A DNA stretch of 63,075 bases from Bacillus sp. 491mf (GTDB lineage Bacteria > Bacillota > Bacilli > Bacillales > Bacillaceae_G): NCBI RefSeq assembly GCF_900112415.1, contig NZ_FOLV01000020.1:1-63075 (forward strand), read 5' to 3'. How positions within the stretch are numbered: the first letter of the stretch is position 1; every line of letters starts with the position of its first letter. Both the position numbers and the translations under genes were made by a program. The notes under the pieces are model-generated. The model saw nothing but the letters and a program-made list of their open reading frames with translations, searched no databases and was not told the origin of the DNA. Positions 1-8,492 of this stretch are shown here, piece by piece.

Positions 1-121
1 AGAGGCGCTTTTTGCCTCGTCCGAGGGGGCGAAACGACCGGAGATTCTAGCCGCTGGAGCTGGACAATGCTTTCGCCGAATTTTGAGGTGGGAGTATTAC
101 TGCCCACGAATAGCGGGATAA
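1..121. repeat. bcr1-like dispersed repeat, 3' part
   Basis: The segment ending in GTGGGAGTATTACTGCCCAC and GCGGGATA at about 95-120 recurs nearly identically at 27940-27990 and 36500-36545. The GC-rich part at 1-30 matches the extra internal segment of the 27.8 kb copy. It is probably a bcr1-type element of the B. cereus group whose 5' half lies outside the window. No gene is visible in 1-147. Confidence 0.7.
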
Positions 122-147
122 GTGCAACTACCCATTAGAGATTGAAT

Positions 148-627
148 TTAAATAAACAAGTTCACATTTCCTTCAGATGCATCCGCTAAATACGCTGCAA
201 CTCCGGCAAATTCAACATCTTCCATAATTTCTTCTTCTTTTAGTCCTAATAAATCCACTGTCATTTGACAAGCGACTAGTTTTACCCCCTGTTCTTTCGC
301 CATATCAATTAAATCTGGCAGTGGCATTGCATTATGTTTTTTCATGACATGCTTAATCATTTTCGGTCCCATGCCTGCAAAATTCATTTTCGATAACCCC
401 ATCTTATCTGCACCGCGAGGCATCATCTTTCCAAACATTTTCTCTAAGAAATTTTTCTTTGCTTTTATCGGCTCATCTTTACGAAGCGCATTCAACCCCC
501 AAAATGTATGAAAAATCGTTACTTCTTGATCGTACGCTACTGCACCATTTGCGATAATATACGCTGCCATCGCTTTATCATAATCTCCGCTAAATAACAC
601 AATTGTTGTTGTTTTCTTTTGTTCCAT
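148..627 (-). CDS. DsrE/DsrF-like (DsrE2 family) sulfur-carrier protein
   Basis: 159 residues. The N-terminal strand TTTIVLFSGDYDKA and the C-terminal block KLVACQMTVDLLGL are typical of DsrE2-type proteins. C120 is the only cysteine and the likely persulfide carrier. Family members relay sulfane sulfur in the cytoplasm between rhodaneses, TusA and other acceptors. The gene is the last of the sulfur block but has its own CstR-like operator (651-666) just upstream, so it is probably a separate transcription unit in the same regulon. Family assignment is fairly secure; the specific partner is inferred from the neighbourhood. Confidence 0.85.
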   Translation of the reverse strand: MEQKKTTTIVLFSGDYDKAMAAYIIANGAVAYDQEVTIFHTFWGLNALRKDEPIKAKKNFLEKMFGKMMPRGADKMGLSKMNFAGMGPKMIKHVMKKHNAMPLPDLIDMAKEQGVKLVACQMTVDLLGLKEEEIMEDVEFAGVAAYLADASEGNVNLFI

Positions 628-650
628 ATTGACTCCTCCCGTAACTACTC

Positions 651-666
651 ATACCCGTATAGGTAA
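651..666. promoter_or_regulatory. CstR-type operator upstream of the dsrE-like gene
   Basis: ATACCCGTATAGGTAA is a near-palindrome. It shares the ATACC(C)-TA-(G)GGTAT pattern with 3467-3482, 3861-3876 and 5649-5664. All four sites precede genes of the sulfur block, consistent with repression by the CstR homologue at 3523-3786. Confidence 0.65.
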
Positions 667-679
667 TTTAATAATCCGT

Positions 680-711
680 ACAAAGTCCTTTCGCAAATGA
701 AAGGACTTTGT
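680..711 (-). terminator. 13-bp stem-loop ending the rhodanese operon
   Basis: ACAAAGTCCTTTC pairs perfectly with GAAAGGACTTTGT around a 6-nt loop, downstream of the rhodanese gene. There is no clear U-run on the minus strand, so it may be a weak terminator or an mRNA 3'-end stabiliser. Confidence 0.5.
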
Positions 712-735
712 ATCTTTCGTTCATCTATTTAACAG

Positions 736-1032
736 TTACTCTGTTTTCCCTTCCCAAGCTAACATACCACCGTTCATATTGATCACTTGGAAACCATAAC
801 TCTCTAAAAATTGAACCGCTCGCGAGCTTCTACCACCAGAACGACATACCATTACGTACTCTTTATTCTTATCTAACTCATGCATACGAAACTCTAATAA
901 ACGAAGTGGAATATGAAGTGCTTCTAGAATTTTCCCTTCTGCAACCTCTTCTACCTCACGTACATCAATAATGTTTACAGCTTCATTACTCATGAGTTTA
1001 TATTCTAATTCTTTCGCAGTGATTTCTTTCAT
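736..1032 (-). CDS. single-domain rhodanese sulfurtransferase
   Basis: 98 residues, a complete rhodanese domain with DVREVEEV at about 23-30 and the active-site loop CRSGGRS whose catalytic C63 carries the persulfide. It is cytoplasmic with no signal. It transfers sulfane sulfur to thiol acceptors. It is the last gene of a compact minus-strand set (tusA-rhodanese, PDO-rhodanese, tusA, membrane rhodanese, this gene) with gaps of 13-33 nt, so it is co-transcribed and probably under CstR control from 3467-3482. Confidence 0.92.
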   Translation of the reverse strand: MKEITAKELEYKLMSNEAVNIIDVREVEEVAEGKILEALHIPLRLLEFRMHELDKNKEYVMVCRSGGRSSRAVQFLESYGFQVINMNGGMLAWEGKTE

Positions 1033-1047
1033 TTTTCTATATCCTCC

Positions 1048-1416
1048 TTAACGCCAAGCGCCCATACCACCTGAAACATTTATAATATGTTTAAACCCTA
1101 ACTTCTTTAAAATTTTTGTTGCTTGTTTACTCCTCATTCCGCTTTGACAAATGACAATTACTTCTTTGTTTTTATCTAAGCTAGTTGCTTTTTGTACAAG
1201 TTCATTTAATGGCATATTTCGAAAACCTTGAATGTGATTGCCTCTAAATTCCCCTGGTGTACGTACATCAATCAATTGCTTATTCTTTTTCTTAAGCTCA
1301 TCTTTTAGTTCTTTCCCGCTTATATTTTTTACTCCTTTAACAGGTAACAAACGAGAAATAATAAACAAAGAAATCAATGCAATCAAAACACTGTTCAATA
1401 CTACATTCATATCCAT
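1048..1416 (-). CDS. membrane-anchored rhodanese
   Basis: 122 residues. One N-terminal membrane segment (about 5-22) is followed by a basic stretch and a rhodanese domain with DVRTPGEF at 50-57 and the active loop CQSGMRS (C90). The anchor probably puts the catalytic domain on the cytoplasmic face. The protein may handle polysulfide near a membrane sulfide-oxidising enzyme, but no sqr gene is in the window. The gene lies 13 nt from tusA and 15 nt from the next rhodanese, inside the same operon. Confidence 0.9.
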   Translation of the reverse strand: MDMNVVLNSVLIALISLFIISRLLPVKGVKNISGKELKDELKKKNKQLIDVRTPGEFRGNHIQGFRNMPLNELVQKATSLDKNKEVIVICQSGMRSKQATKILKKLGFKHIINVSGGMGAWR

Positions 1417-1429
1417 ACCCTCCTTGTTG

Positions 1430-1657
1430 TTACGCTTTTTGAATCCAAAACTTTAAAACTCCATCTTCTTCAACATGTTGTAATACTTCATGCCCACCTG
1501 TTTGTGCCCATGCTGGAATATCTTTTATAGCACCTTTATCTGTTAAATGAACTTCTAGCACCTCTCCAGTTTGCAGAGCATCCATCGCTTTTTTTGTTCT
1601 TACGATTGGCATTGGGCACGCTAATCCTTTTGCATCTAATACTTGTTTTACATTCAT
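1430..1657 (-). CDS. TusA-like sulfurtransferase
   Basis: 75 residues with the diagnostic GLACPMPIVRTKKAM motif at 11-25; C14 is the sulfur-carrying cysteine. TusA-fold proteins pass sulfane sulfur between rhodaneses and biosynthetic or oxidative enzymes. The domain is repeated, fused to a rhodanese, in the gene at 2865-3434, so the operon carries both free and fused forms. S. aureus cst operons are known to carry a TusA homologue next to a rhodanese and persulfide dioxygenase, which supports a detoxification role over tRNA thiolation. Confidence 0.92.
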   Translation of the reverse strand: MNVKQVLDAKGLACPMPIVRTKKAMDALQTGEVLEVHLTDKGAIKDIPAWAQTGGHEVLQHVEEDGVLKFWIQKA

Positions 1658-1685
1658 TTTATATACCTCCGATAATATGTTTTAT

Positions 1686-2816
1686 TTACTCATGAACCGC
1701 ACAGCGATTTGGTCCAATCTCCATTTCACGTTGTTCTTCTTCATTTGGATTTATTTTCCCCATATTCGTTTGACGAATTTCTTGATATGCATTTGGCTGG
1801 GGTGGTAAGTTTTCTGTAACTGTTCTACGAAACTCTGCCTCATTCTCAATATTTAATCCTGCATTCTGTACAAATAAATCTTTCAACTTTGCACTAACTA
1901 CGCCTTGTTCATCCAGTTCACTCACTTTAGAATAATGAGCTGGTAAAACAGTTAAATCTTGAGATAATTCTTTGTAACGTTTATATAAAGTGTTACGTAA
2001 ATCACTTACCCAGTCTTCTGCCTTACCCGCAAGATCTGGGCGACCAATGGAATCTACAAATAAAATGTCACCTGATAAAAGATAGGAATCATCTACGATA
2101 AATGACATACTTCCAATTGTATGACCTGGTGAATAGATTGCTTGCATGTCAATTTTTGTTGTTCCAACTGTAATGACAGTTCCTTCTACAAGCGGCTCAT
2201 AAGAAAATACAACCTCTTCTGCATCTTTTGGTGGTAACCAATACGTGCCGTTTATCTTCTCAGCTAACTTACGACCGCCAGAAATATGGTCGGCATGTAA
2301 ATGGGTATCTAAAACATTCGTAATGACAACACCTTGTTCTTTCGCAAAACTTTCATAAGCTTCGATTGTGCGTACAGAATCAATCACTGCCGCTTCACCA
2401 TTCGAAACAACCATATACGATAAGCAACCTTTTCCGACACGGTTGAATTGATAAATGCTACCGCCGTCTTTTAAATTCCCTACTTTAATTGGTTTGACAT
2501 ACTCACTCCAAGCCTTCATACCACCAACTAAATAATAGACATTCTCTATGCCAGCTTCTACGAGTTGTTCCGCCACAAACATAGAAGATCCTTCTTTCGC
2601 ACATACAACAAGAATATCTTGATTTTTTGGCAATTCAGCCAAAATACCGTCTACACCTTCTAATAAATCAAAGTATGGCTTATTAATAGATGCTACTTGC
2701 TTCCCTTCGATTTTCCAATCCACATAATCAGCTGCATTACGAACATCTAAAATAAACAGTTCTTCAAACAACACCTTCTCAGCAACATCTTTCGCTTGTA
2801 ATCCTACAACACTCAT
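1686..2816 (-). CDS. rhodanese-persulfide dioxygenase fusion (CstB-like)
   Basis: 376 residues from the ATG at 2816, chosen because GGGGGG at 2821-2829 is well placed for it; a start at 2831 would overlap that site. An N-terminal rhodanese domain (about 1-110, DVRNAAD, loop CAKEGSS with C72) precedes a metallo-beta-lactamase-fold dioxygenase (about 118-340) with the THLHADH metal-binding motif at 171-177. Such enzymes oxidise glutathione-, bacillithiol- or CoA-persulfide to sulfite with O2. The order is rhodanese first and dioxygenase second, unlike recalled S. aureus CstB, where the dioxygenase leads. It sits between the TusA-rhodanese and tusA genes. Confidence 0.88.
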   Translation of the reverse strand: MSVVGLQAKDVAEKVLFEELFILDVRNAADYVDWKIEGKQVASINKPYFDLLEGVDGILAELPKNQDILVVCAKEGSSMFVAEQLVEAGIENVYYLVGGMKAWSEYVKPIKVGNLKDGGSIYQFNRVGKGCLSYMVVSNGEAAVIDSVRTIEAYESFAKEQGVVITNVLDTHLHADHISGGRKLAEKINGTYWLPPKDAEEVVFSYEPLVEGTVITVGTTKIDMQAIYSPGHTIGSMSFIVDDSYLLSGDILFVDSIGRPDLAGKAEDWVSDLRNTLYKRYKELSQDLTVLPAHYSKVSELDEQGVVSAKLKDLFVQNAGLNIENEAEFRRTVTENLPPQPNAYQEIRQTNMGKINPNEEEQREMEIGPNRCAVHE

Positions 2817-2864
2817 CAATTTACCCCCCATGGTATATTTTTGTTTAAAAAAATTAAAAACTCT

Positions 2865-3434
2865 TTATTCTTTCTCCAAAGCACCATACCACTGCGACAT
2901 ACCAGGGACTACATTTTTCACATGCAAGAAACCTTGTTTTTCTAATAACTGACATGCTAGATCACTGCGGTTACCTGTACGGCAAATGACATAAATCAAT
3001 TTTGTTTTATCAAGCTCACTCAATCTTTCTTCTAAATCACCTAACGCAATTAATACAGCTGATGGAATGTGACCAAAAGCAAATTCAGCTGGTTCCCTTA
3101 CATCTAAAACAATGCATTCCTCTTGAGATGCTAATTTATTTTGTAATTCTTCATTTGTCATTGTATGAGAATATTTAACTGCTTCCTTCATTTCCTCTTG
3201 ACGTGTTTTTCGTAAATAATGCTTCAAAACACCGTTCTCATCTTTCATACCGAGATATTGATGTCCTACATTTTTCGCCCAAGCTTGAATATCAGCTACC
3301 GAGCCTTTATCTGTCGCTTCTACTTCAATTACTTGGCCCTCTTCTAACGTATCCATTGCTTTCTTCGTCCGGACAATTGGCATCGGACATGCTAAACCTT
3401 TACAATCCAAAGTAGTATTAACTTGTATACTCAT
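2865..3434 (-). CDS. TusA-rhodanese fusion protein
   Basis: 189 residues. A TusA domain (1-75) has CKGLACPMPIVRTKKAM with C16. A linker (76-90) leads to a rhodanese domain with DVREPAEF at 111-118 and active loop CRTGNRS (C151). It resembles the CstA architecture, though S. aureus CstA has an additional C-terminal DsrE domain that is absent here and is instead a separate gene at 148-627. It is first in the operon, directly downstream of the CstR operator at 3467-3482, with a strong AGGAGG site before the ATG. Confidence 0.9.
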   Translation of the reverse strand: MSIQVNTTLDCKGLACPMPIVRTKKAMDTLEEGQVIEVEATDKGSVADIQAWAKNVGHQYLGMKDENGVLKHYLRKTRQEEMKEAVKYSHTMTNEELQNKLASQEECIVLDVREPAEFAFGHIPSAVLIALGDLEERLSELDKTKLIYVICRTGNRSDLACQLLEKQGFLHVKNVVPGMSQWYGALEKE

Positions 3435-3466
3435 GTTTCATTCCTCCTGAAACCTTCATTTTACAC

Positions 3467-3482
3467 ATACCTATAGGGGTAT
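3467..3482. promoter_or_regulatory. CstR-type operator of the tusA-rhodanese operon
   Basis: ATACCTATAGGGGTAT sits 33 nt upstream of the first ATG of the operon, between it and cstR. Its reverse complement, ATACCCCTATAGGTAT, matches the other three sites of the block. Confidence 0.7.
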
Positions 3483-3522
3483 ATTAAAATCATTTTTAAA
3501 ATCTGCCAAAAAAATTGACAGA

Positions 3523-3786
3523 TTATCTGCTTTTTACAAGTAGTTGTACAGCTTCTTTAATGACATCTTCATTAGATGTATCGCCTTTTTCAAATTGCTC
3601 GCGAAGGCATTTCTCTAAATTCGTTCCGACAATTAATCCAATCGTACGATCCATTGCAGAGCGTGATGCCGTTAGTTGTGTAATCACTTCTTTACAATCT
3701 TTTCCCTCTTCCATCATGCGAAGGACACCACGAATTTGTCCTTCAATTCGCTTCAAACGATTTTTCATATCTTGACCGTATTCCAA
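3523..3786 (-). CDS. cstR: CstR persulfide-sensing repressor (CsoR/DUF156 family)
   Basis: 87 residues, all-helical CsoR fold. It opens at a TTG (3786) with GGAGGTG 8 nt upstream. The copper ligands of CsoR are Cys-His-Cys. Here there are C31 and C60, but the histidine position in the VGTNLEKC segment is Asn56, so copper binding is unlikely. C31/C60 match exactly the reactive cysteine pair of S. aureus CstR, which form di- and trisulfide crosslinks with persulfides and release DNA. Palindromes lie on both sides of the gene (3467-3482, 3861-3876), suggesting autoregulation and control of the operon downstream. Confidence 0.9.
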   Translation of the reverse strand: MEYGQDMKNRLKRIEGQIRGVLRMMEEGKDCKEVITQLTASRSAMDRTIGLIVGTNLEKCLREQFEKGDTSNEDVIKEAVQLLVKSR

Positions 3787-3860
3787 TGGATGAGCACCTC
3801 CATACTTTCACTTGTTTTATGTTAAAGTAACATGTTGATTTAACCCTATACACGTATATT

Positions 3861-3876
3861 ATACCCTAGAGGGTAT
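3861..3876. promoter_or_regulatory. CstR-type operator upstream of cstR
   Basis: ATACCCTAGAGGGTAT is an almost perfect palindrome 75 nt upstream of the cstR start. It is the best-conserved of the four sites and implies autoregulation. Confidence 0.65.
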
Positions 3877-3903
3877 TTTGTAAACCCCTCTTTTTATTTT
3901 TTT

Positions 3904-3941
3904 GTAATAAAGCCCTGTCAAAACTGACAGGACTTTATTAC
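3904..3941 (-). terminator. intrinsic terminator downstream of cdr
   Basis: AATAAAGTCCTGTCAG and CTGACAGGGCTTTATTA form a long A/T-flanked hairpin immediately after the CoA-disulfide reductase gene on the minus strand. Confidence 0.75.
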
Positions 3942-3964
3942 TTATGATGAACACACTTGAAATA

Positions 3965-5629
3965 TTAATGCGCAACGCGGTTTGGTAAAGCTGTCCCATA
4001 CAACTTAAAACCACCATCAACATTCTTTACTTTATACCCATTTTCCATTAAAATACGTGCCGCTACATACCCTCTCATGCCGAGTTGACACGTAATATAA
4101 ATTTCTTGATCTGTTGGAATCTCGTGTAATCGATCGCGCAATTCATCTAATGGAATATTTACAGATCCTTTAATAATGCCTTGTTTTAATTCGTTCGGTT
4201 CACGAACATCAATTAAATATCCGCCTTTTTCCACGATGTCATCAATTTCATGCCATTGCACGATATCAACAAGTCCCTCAATAATATTGCTTGCTGCATA
4301 CCCCACCATGTTTACAGGGTCTTTAGCAGAAGAATACGGCGGAGCGTATGATAATTCTAAATCAGGTAAGTCCATTACCTTCAATTTTCCTTTCATTGCA
4401 GTTGCAATGACATCGATTCGTTTGTCTACACCAGTACGGCCTACAGCTTGCGCTCCGTAAATTTCTCCTGATTCCTTGTTAAAGATAAGCTTTAGTAAAA
4501 CCGGATACGCATTTGGATAATAGCCAGCATGAGAATTCGCTTGTACGTGAACTACCTCATAGGGCAAACCTAAACGTTGTAATACTTTTTCGTTCACCCC
4601 TGTTGAAGCGACTGTTAATTCAAATACTTTTGCAATGGATGTCCCCATCGTTCCTTTATATATAGAATCTGCATGGCCATGAATAATATCCGCTAATAGA
4701 CGCCCTTGACGATTTGCCGGCGCTGCAAGTGGAATCATTGTTTCTGTTTCCGTGACAAAATCTTTTACTTCAATCGCATCTCCAATCGCATAAATAGATG
4801 GATCAGAAGTTTGCAGCGTTTCATTTACTTTAATCGTATTTCGAACGCCTAGTTCCAATCCTGCCTCTTTTGCCAAGCTGCTTTCAGGCTCTACACCGAT
4901 AGAAAGAATGATCATATCTGTATGAATTTTCGTACCGCTTTTCAGACGAATAACCGTTCCTGCTTCTTCAAAAGCTTCTACCCCATCTTCTAAAATGAGC
5001 TGAACACCATGTTTTGTCATATGCTCATGTACATATGCTGCCATTTCATAATCAATCGGCGGCATGACTTGATTGTTCATTTCTACAAGCGTTACATCAA
5101 GGCCTCTTTCTCTCAAGTTTTCCGCCATTTCAACGCCGATAAAGCCTCCGCCTACAACAGTCGCGCGGCGCGGTTTTTGTTCATCAATATATCCTTTTAT
5201 ACGATCTGTATCCGGTACATTTCGTAATGTAAATAATGCTTTCGCTTCGTCAATTCCTGGAATTGGTGGAACCATCGGCTTAGAACCCGGTGAAAGAATT
5301 AAAACATCATAAGATTCTTCATAAGTTTCATTGGTAACTACACTTTTCACCACAACTGTTTTTTCTTCTTTATTAACTTTGATTACTTCACTTAAAATGC
5401 GAATATCTAAATTAAAGCGCTTAGACATTTTTTCTACTGTTTGCACTAACAACTTTTGTCTTTCTTGAATCACTCCGCCAATATAATATGGCAGCCCGCA
5501 ATTCGCAAACGAAATATACTCTCCGCGCTCAAACATAACAATCTCATCATCTTCACTTAAACGACGTAGACGCGCTGCAACTGATGCTCCGCCAGCAACT
5601 CCGCCCACTACAACAATTTTTCTACTCAT
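3965..5629 (-). CDS. cdr: CoA-disulfide/persulfide reductase with C-terminal rhodanese (CoADR-RHD)
   Basis: 554 residues from the ATG at 5629, preceded by AAGGAGGAGAAAAG. The reading frame extends upstream to 5737 but would swallow the operator at 5649-5664. FAD-binding GGVAGGASVAARLRRL at 9-24, the CoA-disulfide reductase active-site cysteine C44 in SFANCGLPYYIGG, NAD-binding VVGGGFIGVEMAENL, a dimerisation domain, and a C-terminal rhodanese (about 450-554, DVREPNEL, CQLGMRG with C514). It reduces CoA disulfide or CoA persulfide with NAD(P)H. It is transcribed alone, with its own CstR operator. Confidence 0.92.
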   Translation of the reverse strand: MSRKIVVVGGVAGGASVAARLRRLSEDDEIVMFERGEYISFANCGLPYYIGGVIQERQKLLVQTVEKMSKRFNLDIRILSEVIKVNKEEKTVVVKSVVTNETYEESYDVLILSPGSKPMVPPIPGIDEAKALFTLRNVPDTDRIKGYIDEQKPRRATVVGGGFIGVEMAENLRERGLDVTLVEMNNQVMPPIDYEMAAYVHEHMTKHGVQLILEDGVEAFEEAGTVIRLKSGTKIHTDMIILSIGVEPESSLAKEAGLELGVRNTIKVNETLQTSDPSIYAIGDAIEVKDFVTETETMIPLAAPANRQGRLLADIIHGHADSIYKGTMGTSIAKVFELTVASTGVNEKVLQRLGLPYEVVHVQANSHAGYYPNAYPVLLKLIFNKESGEIYGAQAVGRTGVDKRIDVIATAMKGKLKVMDLPDLELSYAPPYSSAKDPVNMVGYAASNIIEGLVDIVQWHEIDDIVEKGGYLIDVREPNELKQGIIKGSVNIPLDELRDRLHEIPTDQEIYITCQLGMRGYVAARILMENGYKVKNVDGGFKLYGTALPNRVAH

Positions 5630-5648
5630 TCTTTTCTCCTCCTTACTT

Positions 5649-5664
5649 ATACCCGTATAGGTAT
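5649..5664. promoter_or_regulatory. CstR-type operator of cdr
   Basis: ATACCCGTATAGGTAT lies 19 nt upstream of the cdr ATG and is identical to the 651-666 site except for its last base. Confidence 0.68.
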
Positions 5665-5765
5665 ATAATAAACATAAAAAAATAATTGTGCAACACTTCA
5701 AACTCCAACTTTCTGTTTGTTCACAAATTCGAAACAAAAAAGAATCTTAATTTTTGTAACATTCT

Positions 5766-5785
5766 GTTCATATTCCGTTCATATT
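5766..5785 (+). promoter_or_regulatory. HssR-type direct repeat before the MMPL gene
   Basis: GTTCATATTCCGTTCATATT is a perfect direct repeat of GTTCATATT with a 2-nt spacer (11-bp period). It matches the pattern known for HssR at hrt promoters and recurs at 8425-8444 and, degenerate, at 10419-10438. A possible -10 (TTTAAAAT) follows about 8 nt downstream. Confidence 0.7.
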
Positions 5786-5830
5786 CTTATTTTAAAATCT
5801 TCCTGAAAATAGAATAAGGAGGTTATATAT

Positions 5831-8032
5831 GTGATTCCTAAACTTGCTCGCTTCATAAGTAGTCCAAAGGGTGCCAAAATAGTGTTAATCGCTTGGATTC
5901 TTGCTATTGGCGTTTTAAGTTTCATCGCACCATCAGCCAAAAAGTACGCAACAAGCAGTGGTGAAGGAAGCATCCATGAAGATACGCCGTCTGCTGTAGC
6001 GCAAAAGATAGTAGACGAACAATTTCCATCTAAAGATGGGGCCGTCGCCCTCCTTGTTTTTCATGGAAAAAACGCAATCACTGAAGCCGATCGTGCAAAA
6101 ATCTCAGAAATTAGCAAATGGCTTTCCTCAGATGATAAACCAAAACATGTCGTAAGTGCCTTACCATTTCATAAGCTTCCAAAAGCCACACAAGATAAAA
6201 TGTTCTCCAAAGATAACACAACCATTCTTTTAAATGTTGCCTTAACGAAAGATTTAGAATCCGATCAAATTTATGAGACATTAGATCAAATTCGAAACCA
6301 TGTAAAACAAATGGATATCGGTGACTTAAAGCTTGAGATTACAGGTCCAGCTGGAATTGCAGCGGATACGATTACGCTGTTCAAAAATGCTGACTTCGTA
6401 TTAATGTTTGCAACAATCGGATTAATTCTCATTATATTAATCATCATTTATCGCTCCCCATTGCTTGCTATCATTCCATTAATCATTGCCGGTATTGTAT
6501 ATGCAGTAGTCGATCGCATTTTAGGATTGGCAGGTCAAAACGGATGGTTCGTTGTTGAAAAACAAGCTCTTTCCATTATGATGATTCTACTCTTTGCTGT
6601 TTTAACGGATTATTGTTTATTCATCTTAGCTCGTTATAAAGAAGAGTTAAAAAAGACGAGTTCAAAGTACGATGCGATGCAAGCTGCATTAACGCAAGTA
6701 ATGGAACCGATTCTCTTTAGCGGCGGAACAGTGCTAGTTGCGATGCTTACATTGTTCTTTGCTGTCTTTAATGCATATCATAACTTCGCCCCAGTCTTTT
6801 CAGTTGCTATGGTGTTCATTCTTCTTGGAGGCATTACACTCATTCCCGCTCTATTTGCACTCGTAGGTCGAAAAGCATTTTGGCCGTTCATTCCAAAAGT
6901 AGCCGAAAAAGAAGAAAAGCTAGGCGGCTTCTGGACAAATATAGGCACTTTTGTAAAGAAAAAGCCTTCCATCACAGCAAGTATACTGTTAATCATGCTT
7001 ATTCTTGCTTCACTAAACGTTGGATCTATGAAATATTCATTTAATTTATTGAAGTCATTTCCGAATGATACTTCATCGCGGCAAGGATTTGAAATGTTAG
7101 AGGAAAACTTTCCACCAGGACAATTAGCACCTGTCACTGTCATTTTAAAATCAGATAAAGAAATTGTCTTAGACCAGTCCTTTCTTGATAAATTAACCTC
7201 ATTATCAAGCGCAATGAAAAAATTAGATGGTGTAAACACCGTCACGCCGGAAATCACTTCCGCAGCACCAAATGCAAACTTACCAAAAAATTTCTTATCG
7301 GAAGAAAAACATGCCATCAAACTGCAATTAACTTTACAAGACAATCCTTACGACCAAGCTGCTTTAAATACAATCCGTCTACTACGAGAAAACAGCAACA
7401 GTTTGTTAACGAATAGTGGCTTTGATTCCAAACAATATTCCTTACATTATAGCGGGCAAACCGCACAGCAATTAGATGTGCGATCTTTAAATGAAAAGGA
7501 TACAATTGTGACGTTCTCGCTCATTTCCCTTTTCATTCTCATTATGCTGACATACCAATCACGGTCAATTATTATCGCATTCACAATGATGATAACTATG
7601 TTACTTTCGTATTCCGCAACGCTAGGACTAGGTTGGATGATCTTTCATTACATTTTAGGCTACGACTCAATTAGCTATCGCCTCCCTGTCTACACCTTTG
7701 TGTTTCTCATTGCATTAGGAGTCGACTACAATATTATGCTCGTATCCCGCATCAAAGAAGAAGCGCAAAAATATGAATGGAAAGAAGCAGTGGCACGCGG
7801 AGTTGCGTTAACAGGAGGCGTCATTTCATCAGCTGGTATTATACTCGCAGCTACATTCGCTGTGCTCATTACTCAGCCCCTTCAAGAACTCTTTCTGTTC
7901 GGTTTGACAATGACAATGGGAATTTTAATTGATACGTTTCTTGTGCGCGGTATGCTGCTCCCTTCGATTTTAATTTTTTTCAAACCAAGACGTTCCAAAC
8001 ATATTTCTTCACTTCCAACAGATATGAAATAG
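5831..8032 (+). CDS. MMPL/RND-superfamily membrane transporter (YdfJ-like)
   Basis: 733 residues. It starts at GTG 5831, with AAGGAGG at 5817-5823; the ATG at 5829 is followed at once by TGA. One N-terminal membrane segment, a large extracytoplasmic loop (about 35-185), five helices (185-370), a second loop (about 400-555) and a second five-helix block (560-715) give the duplicated MMPL layout. These proteins move lipids or hydrophobic compounds, or export toxic molecules, using the proton gradient. The substrate cannot be read from sequence. The HssR-type repeat upstream, shared with hrtBA, suggests a role in heme or membrane stress. Confidence 0.88.
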   Translation: MIPKLARFISSPKGAKIVLIAWILAIGVLSFIAPSAKKYATSSGEGSIHEDTPSAVAQKIVDEQFPSKDGAVALLVFHGKNAITEADRAKISEISKWLSSDDKPKHVVSALPFHKLPKATQDKMFSKDNTTILLNVALTKDLESDQIYETLDQIRNHVKQMDIGDLKLEITGPAGIAADTITLFKNADFVLMFATIGLILIILIIIYRSPLLAIIPLIIAGIVYAVVDRILGLAGQNGWFVVEKQALSIMMILLFAVLTDYCLFILARYKEELKKTSSKYDAMQAALTQVMEPILFSGGTVLVAMLTLFFAVFNAYHNFAPVFSVAMVFILLGGITLIPALFALVGRKAFWPFIPKVAEKEEKLGGFWTNIGTFVKKKPSITASILLIMLILASLNVGSMKYSFNLLKSFPNDTSSRQGFEMLEENFPPGQLAPVTVILKSDKEIVLDQSFLDKLTSLSSAMKKLDGVNTVTPEITSAAPNANLPKNFLSEEKHAIKLQLTLQDNPYDQAALNTIRLLRENSNSLLTNSGFDSKQYSLHYSGQTAQQLDVRSLNEKDTIVTFSLISLFILIMLTYQSRSIIIAFTMMITMLLSYSATLGLGWMIFHYILGYDSISYRLPVYTFVFLIALGVDYNIMLVSRIKEEAQKYEWKEAVARGVALTGGVISSAGIILAATFAVLITQPLQELFLFGLTMTMGILIDTFLVRGMLLPSILIFFKPRRSKHISSLPTDMK

Positions 8033-8043
8033 CCGTAAAAATG

Positions 8044-8070
8044 AAAAGTGTGCACTCAGCACACTTTTTG
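8044..8070 (+). terminator. terminator of the MMPL gene
   Basis: AAAAGTGTGC-ACTCA-GCACACTTTTTG is a stable hairpin with a short T-run, 12 nt after the stop. Confidence 0.8.
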
Positions 8071-8094
8071 TTTTCTTCGCAATTGTAATAACGT

Positions 8095-8114
8095 GTTCAT
8101 CTTCCGTTCATAAA
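8095..8114 (+). promoter_or_regulatory. degenerate HssR-type repeat with no gene directly behind it
   Basis: GTTCATCTTCCGTTCATAAA keeps both GTTCAT cores at the 11-bp period and is followed by a -10-like TATTCGATAAAAG. The next gene is 380 nt away, beyond a dispersed repeat and an intact second copy of the site (8425-8444). It looks like a decayed duplicate of the hrt promoter. Confidence 0.4.
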
Positions 8115-8214
8115 CATTTCTTATTCGATAAAAGTAAAACTCCATCAGTTTTTTCTTCCTCCCCACTTCTCTTCTTTATAGGAGGAAGGATTACTATATA
8201 TTCATTTTAATTTT

Positions 8215-8365
8215 CCGACATATAAGCCGCTGCTATCCAGAATAAAACATGAACGCTACTTGCTTGCTCCATTTGTTTTAACATGGCCCGTGGCAAAAAA
8301 AGGCCCTGACCGCTTCAAACACGGCCAGACGCTCTCGCCCATCTAAAAAAATGGTTTTTATGTTG
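8215..8365 (+). repeat. dispersed repeat, GGCC-ACCGC/CGGCCAGA family
   Basis: The 8033-8492 gap holds a terminator, a degenerate HssR site, this repeat and the hrtB promoter. The core GGCCCTGACCGCTTC...ACGGCCAGACGCTCTCGCCC at about 8300-8341 recurs at 11877-11945 (inverted), 31035-31085, 48490-48640 (twice), 52500-52560, 57947-58000 (inverted) and 60105-60180. A second shorter piece (GCCGCTGCTATCCAG...) lies at 8226-8242. Confidence 0.6.
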
Positions 8366-8424
8366 ATCTTTATGTCGGTTTTTCATCTATACATAACCTA
8401 CAAACTCGTCTTTTGTAACTTTCT

Positions 8425-8444
8425 GTTCATATTCCGTTCATATT
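8425..8444 (+). promoter_or_regulatory. HssR-type direct repeat before hrtBA
   Basis: GTTCATATTCCGTTCATATT is identical over 20 bp to 5766-5785, 49 nt upstream of the hrtB start, with a -10-like TATGATAAG behind it. Confidence 0.75.
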
Positions 8445-8492
8445 TCCTCTTTATGATAAGAACATAGAACGAAACAAGGAGGAACGAACCTT

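Noticed and set aside
5630-5737. N-terminal extension of the CoA-disulfide reductase
   Set aside because: It would include the CstR operator and lacks a ribosome site, whereas AAGGAGGAG precedes the internal ATG at 5629.
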